From Aphrocallistes beatrix (taxonomy: Eukaryota > Porifera > Hexactinellida > Sceptrulophora > Aphrocallistidae), in contig OY725488.1 in NCBI GenBank assembly GCA_963281255.1, forward strand, positions 10,265,524 to 10,329,523: a DNA stretch of 64,000 nt, given 5' to 3'. The first letter of the stretch is position 1. Each line of letters starts with the position of its first letter. Under the pieces are notes generated by a model. It did no database searches, was not told the DNA's origin, and saw only the letters and a program-made list of their open reading frames with translations. Of this stretch, positions 9,902-20,507 are shown one piece after another. A program made the translations under genes and the position numbers.

Positions 9902-11003
9902 ACTGGAGTGTTTACATATGTATATTTATTGCTTATTTGTAAAAACTTGGATCTTTTGTTAATCTCTAACGTTTAATATTTTTGTTTTCTTTCATAACGT
10001 TTCTAGTTGTTATAATATCAATCCTTTTGATATACTGTAGTTGTCCAATTAATCTACAAAAATTTAGAGACCAGTTAGAACAAATTGAAACAGAATTTAT
10101 TTCAGTTGTAAATGGACGGAGAAAGCTCATTAAGTAACATACTGAAATTCCCTTAAATACCACTTTAAGTATCACATTCGGACACATTTGATGATGTTAA
10201 AATGCATATAAACTTCCACATTTTTAAATAATTCCAATTTGTATGGCGATATTCGTAAACAGCGTAAAATTTCTCTCCGTTTAAATAGTCAATTTCCCTG
10301 GCAACAGGGATGTAACAACATTTATTCGGCAAAAATAGTGTTTCTTCAGCGATCAGTTTAAGGATTTATAATTGAAGTATTTTTCCAATGCTATCATCTT
10401 ATATATTAAAACGCAATGAATTTTCCATGGAATTGTGGTGCGGGGGACCAAATTTTCATGGAATTTTCCCGAATATCCCCGAATATATAATGAAATAATG
10501 GGCCCCCGGACCAATATTCCATGGAAAAATGGTACATTGCAGGACCAAAGTTTTCAGGGGAAGACCAATTTTCCATGAAAAAAAATGGTCTCTCGGACCA
10601 ATTTTTCGAATAAAATTTTCGTGACAATACTGTGAAAATCGAAGGTCTATCCTGAACACTCAGCGAGTATTTAAGAGGAATTTTGATAGAATTTTGATAA
10701 TGCTCCAAATCCCAGAACCATTAGGGAGATAGTGAATAGGTTCGATGAGTTGTTCAGTGGATGAGAGGAATTAAGAAGGATCAAAGTGGATACATTGGGG
10801 AAAGTGGCGGAGAATGTGTTGGTGAGGTTACAGAGAGTAATCGTTTTAAGAGATGGCTGGGTTGAACACATGATCAATAATTGAACAATATTATACGGAT
10901 ATAGCATGAAATATAAAATAAGCAACAATATATATTTTATTGTATTTTTTACCGAATTAAGATATCTTTAATCGTTTTTAAATGAGAGTAAATTAAAATT
11001 AGG
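9902..11003. other. 3' flank of ZYG11-like copy 1 and iteron repeat
   Basis: About the first 280 bp match the 3' flanks of the other ZYG11-like copies. 10430-10615 is a cluster of GGACCAATTTTCC-type iterons (separate entry). The rest is AT-rich with no gene. Confidence 0.6.
10430..10615. repeat. GGACCAA iteron cluster, copy 1
   Basis: At least five copies of GACCAA followed by TTTTCCATG-like sequence in both orientations, with runs of G or C before them (GGGGGACCA, CCCCCGGACCA). A similar cluster is at 43035-43165. Probably the subterminal region of a DNA element; element ends not found. Confidence 0.5.
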
Positions 11004-12000
11004 TCACTTCCCGCGGACCTTGTTTGCAACAATACATCTTATCAGAATGCCTTCCATAGAAAATACTTGAATCGGAAATTCTGTTTCAAATAGCAAAATG
11101 TAGAACATTTCTTGAGATAGAGAGATACCATTGATTTCAGTATCTTGTTTACAGAATTCAGTCTTGAGATATTCTGTTTTTTTCAATCAAATCTAGAGTT
11201 AAAACTATGAGATTCATTCCATTGTATGTCCCGACATAAATATGAATATTATCTGTACAGATACCTCCGAGACTAAAATCATAAGATTTATACTTTTCTT
11301 TCTCAGATTCATTAAATTTCAGAACTGATGTGCTACACTGCACGTAAATTGATTGGTCGTGAAATAAAATGTTTTCTGGATTTTTCATGTCGTCATCGTC
11401 TTCTTTGATAGATCTGATCCATTCTCCTTCTCTCGAGAAAATTTCAACACTGTTATTCGATTGGTCAGCTATATAAATATTCTCATTCATAGGATTAGTC
11501 GCTATACCCCATGGACGATGGATTTGATTGTCTCCGCTTCTCAACTCGCATTTACTCCATTCCAATTGATACCGAGTATCTTCATTATAAACTAGAATCT
11601 GTTGCTCACAATGACACATTCTATTTATACAATCTTTCAATTCATCCACTCTCCACGTTAACTTCACGTTAGGAATATCAACATATATCTGCTCCTTTAC
11701 GGAGTTGAGTTTTTCTGTATTGAAGGGTATACCACTCCCTGGAATTAATTCCTTGAATAATTTTTCGACTTCACTTACTTTCGCTTCGAGCACTTGGATT
11801 TTTGCCGCAATTTCAGTTTCTTTCATCTTAATTCTTGCATTCACTTCTCCCCAAATAGTGCTCAATTCTCGGCTTATTTCTTCTCCCTTCTTTTCGATAC
11901 GATTTCTCATTTCTTTGCTGACTCTTCTTACTTCCAATTTCTTCCTTTCAATCACTTCTCTGAACGAGTTCACTTTATTCTGGAGTTTGTTACTCAATCC
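11004..12000 (-). pseudogene. Decayed coil-NHL gene (MATADPG type)
   Basis: Recognisable from [13 protein letters not shown] through the coiled coil, the conserved block [20 protein letters not shown] and three to four NHL blades (PWGIATNPMNENIYIAD, NILFHDQSIYVQC). A frameshift near 11170 moves the frame from KNRIS to LKTEFCKQDTEI, and the last blades are missing relative to 12894-14165. There is no in-frame ATG at the MATADPG position; the 5' end is degraded. Broken by a missing start, one frameshift and 3' truncation, so expression of a functional protein is unlikely. Confidence 0.75.
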
Positions 12001-12893
12001 GAATAAACTAACACAACCATATGTATGAACCCAGCGAAATTACCTGATTTGAACCTGCTTGATATTTTTTCTCTCTGGTTACTGTAGGAGCAATGTTTAC
12101 AAAAACAATCCTCAAACCTTTTAATATGTAATTGAAAACAGAGATTGAGAGCTTTATCTCGACATTAACACGACCTACTTGCAGAAGAGTGAACATTGAA
12201 GAAAAGAACGTGGTCAGAACTGTCATGGAAATTGTATCTCAAACAAACGAGCTAAATAGATTAAGAAATAAAGCATAAGAAATATCTTAAATCGTTATTC
12301 TAATCGGGAAGATAAACTTAGGATAAGGATTGGTAAGGCCCTCTCAATCAATCTGTATAATGATTAACTCTACTTGGACTTGGGGTCAAAGGTATAAATA
12401 GAAAATTCCCACTTTCATTTTCACTCTCAGTTCACTTTCAATTAACTTTCACTTTCACTTCAACATTCCAAGTCCAATCAGGGTTAATAATATGAGATAA
12501 TAGCTCTCTAAAATTATAGAAATTATTGGTAGGACCTAGGACCTACCAACTCTACCAGAGCAAACGCCTATGCTAATACAATTCAAAACTGTACACTGAA
12601 ACCTCTCAACAATGCATAACTGATACAGACAAGAATGTGTTTAGGAACTGAGAATAAATTCAATAAGTAATCAATATTTCAAAAGTTTTGATCGAATAGA
12701 TCGAGCTCAAGATTTTGTGGGTGAAAAAATATCAAAACAAAAATAATTGAACTATCGATAAAATATGGATAAGATAACTGCATTATAATAGTCCAAACGA
12801 ATTCATACATAAAACAGCAAAAATGGGAAAGATACTCATTACAAAACACAATATAACGAAAATAGAATAAAGCAAAATTGATAATTCAAACTA
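12001..12893. other. Intergenic, NHL 3' flank
   Basis: 3' flank of the intact NHL gene, homologous in blocks to 5150-5830. Contains a short TCACTTTCA-rich simple stretch at about 12410-12475. No gene seen. Confidence 0.6.
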
Positions 12894-14165
12894 TCACAAC
12901 CGAGAGAATCCTTTTAATAAGTTTGAATTTCCCTGCTGTACAGTGACAATATCTCCTAATTCACTCAAAGATATTCCAACTAATGTAGCGAACTGTCCTT
13001 CATCAGATCCTTGCTCACCGAATTGGGTGAGGAGCTCCCCTTCATTGGAAAATATCTTCACTTTAGAGTCTCGAAAGTCGGCTACAAAGATATTGTGTTG
13101 CTGATCTAGACAGAAACAATAAGCACTGTTAATTTTATCTTTCTTAACAACACATCTTGTCATGTTGCCTTCTCTAGAAAATACCTGTATTGGGAATTCA
13201 GTATTGGATAGCAAAATGTAAAACAATTCTTGAGATAGAGATATATCACTGATTTGTGTATCTTGATTACAGAATTCAGTCTTGAGAGATATTCTGTTTT
13301 CTTCAATCAAATCTAGAGTTAACACTATTAGATTCATTCCCTTCCATTGACCGACATAAATATGAATATTATCTGTACAGATAGATCTGATAACAAAGTC
13401 ATAAGATTTAGACTTTTCTTTCTTTTCAGTGGATTCATTCAACTTCAGAATTGATTTACTACATTGTACGTAAATTGATTGGTTGTGAAATAGAATATTT
13501 TGTGGATTTTTCATTTCGTCAACTTTCACAGATCTGATCCATTCTCCTTCTCTAGAGAAAATCTGAACTCTGTGATTCTCAATATCAGCTACATAAATAT
13601 TCTCATTCATGGGATTAGTCGCTATACCCCATGGATTATAGAGTTGATTGTCTCCTTTCCCTTGCTCGCATTTGCTCCATTTCAATTGATACTGAGTATC
13701 TTCATTATAAACTAGAATCTGTTGATCACAACGACACATTCTATTTATACAATCTTTCAATTCATTCACTTTCCACGTTAACTTCACATTAGGAATATCA
13801 ATATCCATCTCTCTATTAGCTGCTTCGATTGATTGAAATATCTCAATCTTTGCCTCTGACTTCTGATTTAATTTTTTCAGTAATGTTTCAAGTTCTTTAG
13901 CCTTAGTTATGATCTCTTCAATTTCTTTCTGAGTTTCAGTTTTCTTTTTATCCATTCTAGTACTCACTTTTTCCCAAATGGCATCCAATTCCTGGATTAT
14001 TGATTCTTCTTTCTTTTCGATAAGACTTCTCATTTCTTTGCTGACTCTTCTTACTTCCAACTTCTTCCTTTCAATCACTTCTTTAAACGAGTTCACTTTA
14101 TTCTGGAGTTTGTTACTCACACCGAATAAACTGACAGGACCAGATCCTGGATCTGCTGTTGCCAT
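12894..14165 (-). CDS. Coiled-coil plus NHL propeller protein, MATADPG type (intact)
   Basis: 423 residues from ATG 14165; the frame extends slightly upstream only through a TTG codon. Residues 1-~130 are a charged coiled coil (FKEVIERKKLEVRRVSKEMR). The family block [28 protein letters not shown] follows, then NHL blades at about 175-420 (PWGIATNPMNENIYVADIEN, HRVQIFSREGEW, CFCLDQQHNIFVADFRDSKV, GISLSELGDIVTV). The layout resembles the coiled coil and NHL domain of TRIM-NHL proteins without RING or B-box. NHL propellers bind protein or RNA; no catalytic residue is seen. Closest relative in the window: 45787-47058. Its 5' flank is shared with that gene and with the Hsp70 chimeras, suggesting a duplicated promoter. 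Confidence 0.85.
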   Translation of the reverse strand: MATADPGSGPVSLFGVSNKLQNKVNSFKEVIERKKLEVRRVSKEMRSLIEKKEESIIQELDAIWEKVSTRMDKKKTETQKEIEEIITKAKELETLLKKLNQKSEAKIEIFQSIEAANREMDIDIPNVKLTWKVNELKDCINRMCRCDQQILVYNEDTQYQLKWSKCEQGKGDNQLYNPWGIATNPMNENIYVADIENHRVQIFSREGEWIRSVKVDEMKNPQNILFHNQSIYVQCSKSILKLNESTEKKEKSKSYDFVIRSICTDNIHIYVGQWKGMNLIVLTLDLIEENRISLKTEFCNQDTQISDISLSQELFYILLSNTEFPIQVFSREGNMTRCVVKKDKINSAYCFCLDQQHNIFVADFRDSKVKIFSNEGELLTQFGEQGSDEGQFATLVGISLSELGDIVTVQQGNSNLLKGFSRL

Positions 14166-15154
14166 TATTTGTTCGTTATTATTCAAATTGTGAACTGATC
14201 AAATAGATTAAGTTTGCTATACATAAAATTATGCCATTCAATTCAATTCAATGCAATAATACTAATCTCAGTGAAATATTATACTCTAACTTGCAAGTAG
14301 GACTACAGTTTCTGAGATATTTCTTACATTACAGTACTGTGTATTTGATCTAATTTTTAGACAATATTTCAGTACAATTCATGTTCAGTTTAGTCGGATA
14401 AGATATGGTTATAGTGAAGTCCAAGATTCTATCTGCAAACATATCAATAGAATTCTTAAAACTATTCTTAACTCAATTCTGAGTTGATTTCTAAATTAAT
14501 TTTTGAATCAATAAGAAATTTCCAATTTTTTTCGGAATTCTTAGTTCGATTAAAATTGTTGATTCAAAAGAATAATTCTAGAATTTAGCTAAAAATCATT
14601 TTCATACTTGCCAACTGTCCCGTTTTTGGCGGGACGTCCCGCTTTTTTCACTCTTCTATTGAGCTAATTTTTACGAGTGTCCCGCTTTTACATGAAATTT
14701 CCCCATTATGTCCCGCTTTTTTAATTATATGTATAGTACATTTCTATTGCGTCCCGCCATGTCCCGCCAAATTCAACGCTGAGTCCCGCTTTTATCATGG
14801 CTCAGGTTGGCATGTATGCATTTTCTATTTTTGTTATTTCCACCTATTTCATTCTACTTGGAGCAACATGATGACATTATGTACTAGAATTAGAAGACAA
14901 ATGTGTTGACTAATATGACTCCTATAGTACTGCTTAGTAGACACATGTTGAAAGGAAATGCACTTCTTAACCCGTGCAGGTCCAGGAATGTTGAACTCCG
15001 GAGGAGTGACTGCTCACATTAAAGGAAATCTGGAAAAGCCGAATTTTAAGAGGGCCTAAGAAAATTCCTAATCATAGTATGTACTCATAAATAATACATT
15101 ATACACCTCCGAAATGCGGCTCTAGCACCTACTTCCAATAGTTTCATATCTAGG
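14166..15154. other. Intergenic, shared NHL 5' flank plus MITE
   Basis: 14190-14360 resembles the 5' flanks of the genes at 28004, 47058, 54402 and 60352 (GTGAAATATTATACTC-like block), so it probably includes their promoter. A MITE is at 14603-14818. The rest is AT-rich, no gene. Confidence 0.55.
14603..14818. mobile_element. MITE with GTCCCGC subrepeats
   Basis: Terminal inverted repeat CATACTTGCCAAC (left) and GTTGGCATGTATG (right, inverted). The inside holds repeated GTCCCGCTTTT motifs in one orientation with one inverted GGCGGGAC. CATTTT borders both ends (14597-14602, 14819-14824) and may be a target-site duplication. No coding capacity. Confidence 0.7.
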
Positions 15155-15272
15155 GCATGCCTATTTTACGGGACGGGACGGGTTAAGATGCCTAATTTAC
15201 GGGACGGTCCGAGTCAAGATGCCTAATTTACGGGACGGGATGCCGCGCCGTCTCGTAAATTAGGCATGCCTC
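15155..15272. mobile_element. Complex copy of the GGCATGCC foldback element
   Basis: Contains the GATGCCTAATTTACGGGACG unit three times in direct orientation and one inverted end (TCTCGTAAATTAGGCATGCC). Same family as 4667-4723. Its right end abuts a LINE coding fragment directly. Confidence 0.75.
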
Positions 15273-16075
15273 AGGAGGTTACCTATCGTTCCAAATCCAT
15301 CAACCTCCTATTCTTTCTTGCTGAACTCGCTTCCTCTGGTCTCTGTGGTAACCCACCTGATCATCTTGAGGAACTAATAGCATCATATAGCAGTACTCTA
15401 TCTTCCATCTATGATCAGCACGCTCCTCCGCGAACCAAAACCATAGTTACCCGTCCCCGTGTCCCTTGGTTCACAGGCACCATCAAGCAGGCCAAGCGAG
15501 AGAGAAGGAAGGCTGAACAGAAATGGCGGCAGTCTAATGACCCTGACTATTTGGCTTAATTCAAGCATCAAAGGAATCTTGTGACTGACCTGATGAACAG
15601 GGAACGTCGCAATTTCTATTCTGATTGGATCAGTCTGTCCTGTCATGACCAGCGCTCACTCTTCCGTAAGGCTAACTCACTACTCAGCTTACGCCAGCAA
15701 CAGGTCCTACCACCTCATGCTGATAAGGCTGCTCTTTCTCAGGAACTTGCCAATCTTGGTTCTTAAGGTAAACAAGATCCGTTCCATCATCGATTCAAAT
15801 ACATCATCGTCTTCCATTACCCCCTCAGATAATTCAAACATCCAATTTCAATATCCTTTCCACCAATTCAAAGAATTATCTGAGGAAGAAATTGTTTCCC
15901 TTGTTTCCTCTGCTCCTAATAAATCTTGCATCCTCGATCCTATCCCAACATCCTTGGTCAAATCATCTCTACCCAACCTAGCGCCCATCCTTACGAAAAT
16001 CGTAAATGGTTCCCTCTTCACTGGTCATTTTCCTTCTCCCTGGAAGCGCGCCATCATTTTGAAAAAAATGTAAAC
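15273..16075 (+). mobile_element. Non-LTR retrotransposon (LINE) fragment
   Basis: Encodes the region between endonuclease and reverse transcriptase (VTYRSKSINL, PPRTKTIVTRPRVPWFT) and the first RT block (NKSCILDPIPTSLVKSSLPN, FPSPWKRAIILKK), as in CR1/L2/Jockey-like LINEs. The frame has a TAA at 15557 and shifts near 15760. Both ends are missing: the 5' side joins a foldback repeat and the 3' side stops before the YxDD region. Dead. Confidence 0.85.
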
Positions 16076-16739
16076 TGCATCACAATATTGCAAATTGACT
16101 TAGATAAAGTTACGAAAATCTTTTGATGTTGAAAAGTAATAGCAATTTATTAGAGGTAAGATAATGTTAAGTTATTTAGAATGGACAGGCTGTCGCAATG
16201 GAAGGGGACATCCGGGGCATTTGCCAGAGGAGGGTTGCGGATTTGTCTATTCGGTACCGCTCCTGTTCTGGTTTGCTAAATTCCTGGAACCGTCTCTGAA
16301 TACAGCAACAACTAATCCTCAAAATAATATTCTGGAGATGAGAAAACTAAAGCTAAGTATATGTTGCCGTTAAAATGTCAAATCAGTTATTATGTAAATA
16401 CCTGGAAAATTTCAGGTATTATGTATAACAAGATACCCTCACTACCCAAGTTTAAAAGTTTCAAATGTACTATAAAAATAAATTTAACAGAATTTGCTAG
16501 TACGTCACAAATATAGGATTAGAGGCAATACGTACGTATTATTATATGAATTAATGGAATCAAGCAAATAGTCGAATAGATAAAATATACGTAGCAATAG
16601 GTAGACATATTAGAAAACAAAAATAAAAACAAAGAGAAAGAAAAGAAATAGAAATTATGAAAATTTTTAAAAAAAGTTAAGCAATAACTGAGGGAATGTT
16701 AGAAGAAAAAGCAAGAATTTATTGAAGAGAAAGAAGAAA
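16076..16739. other. Gene-free, A-rich stretch
   Basis: Nothing recognised. 16160-16330 is richer in GC than its neighbours without a familiar protein. 16600-16740 is an A-rich purine tract immediately 3' of the NHL gene. Confidence 0.5.
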
Positions 16740-17642
16740 TCAGAAAATAAGGAGAGTGTGGTCGTAGCCAACAACTAAAATACTGCCTTTCGAATCCAGT
16801 GTGACTCCACATGGTCTAGATTCACTATCAGTAATTGTGCGCACTAATTCCCTTTGATGATTGAAGATAACAATAGCATTTTGAAGCAAATCCGCTATAA
16901 TAAAGTGACCAGATCCATCTATACAGAATGTCAAAGGATGTTTCAAGTGTTTGGAAATAGAACTGATAGCAGTGTTGTGTGTTTGAGTGAAGTCATAAGT
17001 GAAAGAGTATAGGAAAGGTTTACAGTAGCAAAGCACATAAATAAAAATTAAGGTTAGTTTGATGTCAAAAGGTGTTGTCAGTATTCCTTGTCCGAACTGA
17101 GATTTTAACGGTAAATCCTTGTAAAACACTTGTATTCTATCATTATTTTTATCACACACATAGATGTCTCCATTTATTTCATTGATTGTGATCCCAGTTG
17201 GACAATGCAAATGGCATTCTCCAATATCTCCTAACTGTGTGATGAGAGTTCCGTTTAAGTCATGAACTGACACGCAATTAGAGTAAAACTGACTAACAAA
17301 CACTCTATTTTCTGAAATAGCAATAGAAAGAGGACTATTCATCTTATCTTCAAACTTGCACAAATACTCTCCATTGCAATCAAACACTTGAACTCTGTTG
17401 TTGTCCATTTCTGACACAAAAATGTTTCCAGTTTGATACTCTACTACTACTCCATAAGGGTAGTTGAACATTCCTTCTTCACTGCTCTGTTTCCCTCCAA
17501 CCCTCACTACAGCGGTTATTCCACTCTTGTGAGCTAGTACAGGCAGAATAGACACTCCAACAGTAGACTCAGTAACCACGATTCTGCCAGCTAGACCAAA
17601 CACACTCTCATCAAACTCTACACCAATATCTGGAGTTGCCAT
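16740..17642 (-). CDS. NHL-propeller protein without coiled coil
   Basis: 300 residues from ATG 17642 (MATPDIGVEFDESVFGLAG). The coil present in sister genes is absent; after about 60 residues NHL blades follow: YPYGVVVEYQTGNIFVSEMD, NNRVQVFDCNGEYL, CPTGITINEINGDIYVCDKN, DRIQVFYKDL, FCIDGSGHFIIADL and a last PCGVTLDSKGSILVVG. That is about six blades, enough for one closed propeller. Without the coil it would lack the family's usual oligomerisation region. The region around 17000-17060 (FIYVLCYCKPFLYSF) is poorly NHL-like. Probably a functional, divergent paralogue. Confidence 0.75.
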   Translation of the reverse strand: MATPDIGVEFDESVFGLAGRIVVTESTVGVSILPVLAHKSGITAVVRVGGKQSSEEGMFNYPYGVVVEYQTGNIFVSEMDNNRVQVFDCNGEYLCKFEDKMNSPLSIAISENRVFVSQFYSNCVSVHDLNGTLITQLGDIGECHLHCPTGITINEINGDIYVCDKNNDRIQVFYKDLPLKSQFGQGILTTPFDIKLTLIFIYVLCYCKPFLYSFTYDFTQTHNTAISSISKHLKHPLTFCIDGSGHFIIADLLQNAIVIFNHQRELVRTITDSESRPCGVTLDSKGSILVVGYDHTLLIF

Positions 17643-17757
17643 TATTGAACTAATCAAGCTAAGAGGATAGAACTAATGGAGATATTTACACTTTCTTGAA
17701 TATCTGAAAAAAATGCATTATTTATTAACTTATTTTATAACCAGTCGAAATATAATC

Positions 17758-17979
17758 TACAAGCGCCCGCTTCGTTTGCATGTGCTGCGTGGCTTACGGA
17801 CACATAGTGCCCGCAGAGTCGCCCTGCGGGCGCCTGGAGTTACTCAATCTATACTATTTGGGATTTTTCCTTTATATAAATATTGTAAACAAAAGCTAAC
17901 GAATAATTTCTCACAAGCGCGCTTCGCTTGCTTGCGTTAAGCAGATTGCGGACACTGCGTGTCCGCAGAGTTACCCAGT
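17758..17979 (+). repeat. Two tandem copies of the GC-rich multi-hairpin repeat
   Basis: 17758-17905 is a full-length variant (AAGCGCCCGCTTCG, CGCCCTGCGGGCG, GGAGTTACTCAATCT, TTGTAAACAAAAG). 17913-17979 begins again ACAAGCGCGCTTCGCTTGC with GCGGACACTGCGTGTCCGC. The second copy starts at the same place in the tail (after AATAATTTCTC) where the element at 1392 has its duplicated tail. Confidence 0.75.
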
Positions 17980-19054
17980 GGTTTTTGGGGATGGGGTAGA
18001 AAAACAATACGTCGCTTTCTTGTTCTCTACTAAGTATGCTGATTGCCATTTGTCTGCATTACATTAATGGATTCAGATCTTAGCAGAAAATGTTGGTTTG
18101 TTATAAATAGAATTTACTTCGTATTACGCAAGTAAACTCATCCTGAATGTAAGGTCAATTTGAATCCACAAAGTTCACATCACTAAAGATTATTATACTT
18201 GATTAACCAACCATTTTCAGTCAATGTCGTTAACGAGTGTGTTTTACGTAGTGGCAGTGGCTATACCACACATCCCAATTGACCAGTTAAATACGCTAAT
18301 GCTGGTCAGACCAGCATTTCAAATCAAAACCATCATTATAAGAGTGACTACAAAAATAGTTTTATTCAATCGCAGCTTAGTTTATTTATTGAATGTCGTA
18401 AATACAGTACACCCTCGCTTTTCATATCTCTACGATTTGCCACTTCTTCAAAAAATTCAGACAAACACAAAAATATAAGATATTATATAGTATTCATTAT
18501 GTAGAATTTTCAAATAATCACATTTCGAGATCTTCGAGTTACTTAATAGAGCTTTACTAACAAATTGACGGACATATTCTGCTTTTTTGTTCAATTTGAC
18601 CGAGGAATGGAGTGAAGTAAATTCTATCTACGAGTATGAAGAACCTAATACTATTTTATAACAGCTCTGATTTCATGAACATAACCGCAAGCCGCGAAGC
18701 GCAAGCAAGCAAAGTTTGATTGTTTTATTTAAATATAAATTTTTAGCTAACTCATTCAATTAGCTGTATAGGAAGCACAATAAAAGCAAAAACTATTTCT
18801 TTTCAAGTCATGCGTATATTATTTTAACAAACGTACATTCCTAAACTACGTTTTTTTCGATTGGGTACCACGATGGAGACCTTAACATGTATAACTCTCC
18901 TTATTGTTCCTGCTGAAATTTGCAAAAGATATAAAGAGTTCAGTATATTAAATTTTATAATACTTATTCGACAGTCGAATAAGTATTTGGAGTATGTGCT
19001 CGAGGGTAATTGAATAGCAAATTATTGCATGCCAATCTAAACAAGTAGTAATCT

Positions 19055-20125
19055 ACCATAAAATGGTCCAACATATTCTGATACCAAATGATTCATATTC
19101 TTAGTTTACATGAATTGAAAGCTACAAGCCTAACTAATGAGTCATATGGACATTGTTTTCTGCCTAGAATATCATCATCTCCTAAACTTAAAGTTAATCA
19201 TATTTGATATGAGAGTGGTTGTCACACAATTGTCAATCGTTTAAAGCTACAATCTCAAATGACAAAGTCAACATGATTTGATTATAACAAGCGAGCTTTG
19301 TTTGCTAAACACTATGCAAGTAGTCTGTGTACAATTTGTGGTAGTTTAGTCCACTATTAGGAATTTCTTTTTTCGTAATGAATTTAAGTAAATCTAATAT
19401 TTCCTTTCAAAAATGATCAAAGAAGCTGCTGAAAAATATTTTATCGAGGAATTGAGTAGGGGGTTGGGGTATTTTCAGTCAATTAATTGGAAGTGAGTGT
19501 CCGTGTCTGATGCGGTTGCATCTTATATCATGAGTTTTAATAAATTCCATTCAATTCCACTTGATGAAGTTGAGACACAGGTGATGAGAAGGATGGGAAA
19601 CATTTGATGAAAAGTGGAAATTTGGAGTGATATTAAGTACTGTGCACAAAATAGTCAAAGCTGCAATGAAAGCTAGGTCAAAACGAAAACACTCTATTTC
19701 ATGTAAAATAATATGATGTGTTCAATCTGTTAATTAATATTGTCCTAATAATCAAGACTTGCAATGTATTACAGACTTATAGTTGATTTTAGAATGGGCG
19801 TTTTCAAACTCTTCGCTTTTAGTATACATGCGGGACCCCAATCGCGCGGGGTCTCGGGCCATGGCCCAGTCGCCCCCCTAAATACGGCCCAGAACCTACC
19901 ATCAAATGGTCCAACATATCCTGATATCAAATTATTCATATTCTTAGTTTACATGAATTGAAAGTATTACATATGAGTCATATGGACATTGCTTTCTGCC
20001 TAGAATATCATCATCTCCTAAACTTAAAGTTTAGGAGATGATGAAACATATTTGACACGAGAGTGGTTGTCACACAATTGTCAACTGTTCAAAGCAAGAA
20101 TATCAAAGACAAAGTCAACATGATT
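19055..20125 (+). repeat. Direct repeat pair, about 225 bp each
   Basis: 19055-19278 and 19898-20125 share ATGGTCCAACATAT, TTCATATTCTTAGTTTACAT, GAGTCATATGGACATTG, TAGAATATCATCATCTCC and GACAAAGTCAACATGATT in order. The second copy carries an extra inverted segment forming a palindrome at 20008-20044. Confidence 0.8.
20008..20044. repeat. Perfect palindrome, 18-bp arms, 1-nt centre
   Basis: TCATCATCTCCTAAACTT, one A, then its exact reverse complement. The sister repeat at about 19172 has only the left arm, so the right arm arose in this copy, as expected from fold-back templated synthesis. Confidence 0.85.
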
Positions 20126-20507
20126 CACATATATTTCGAACTTACTTTTCAAAATAAGATTGACTAGATTTACTTTGCAAACTTCTACCAAAAATGTGCT
20201 TCATCAGTCAAATTGAATCATATAAATAGAACCACCACAGCAAAGACTTTACTAAAAAGGTAATAATATTTGAAATAAACTTAAAATACAGAAGAAATTT
20301 ACACAAGAACAAGGGTTAGTGAATAAGCTTGTTTTTCCATTCTAGATATACTAGTAGCTGATAGCGAACAAACACCGAATGAATTTTCAATTCAGTATAT
20401 ACAATTTTTTATAGTATTCATTCTGATAGCTGCAAGCTTGTAAATTTAAAGTATACTATTTAATATTTAAATTAACTAAGTCTATTTTTAGATTATCCAG
20501 TTGTATC

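Larger units (their letters stand above)
17643..20507. other. Long intergenic stretch dominated by repeats
   Basis: Holds two GC-rich hairpin elements in a row (17758-17979), a reverse fragment (18685-18714), a dispersed AT-rich repeat (18415-18490), a direct repeat pair (19055-19278 and 19898-20125), a GC-rich stretch at 19828-19890 containing GGGCCATGGCCC, and an 18-bp-arm palindrome (20008-20044). No gene seen; 20300-20507 is the upstream region of the oxidase gene. Confidence 0.6.

Noticed and set aside
10406-10708. 100-codon frame on the minus strand
   Set aside because: Consists of translated GGACCA/TTTTCCATG iterons.
19828-19890. GC-rich stretch with GGGCCATGGCCC as a possible transposon end
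   Set aside because: Only one copy in the window, no partner terminus or target duplication found.
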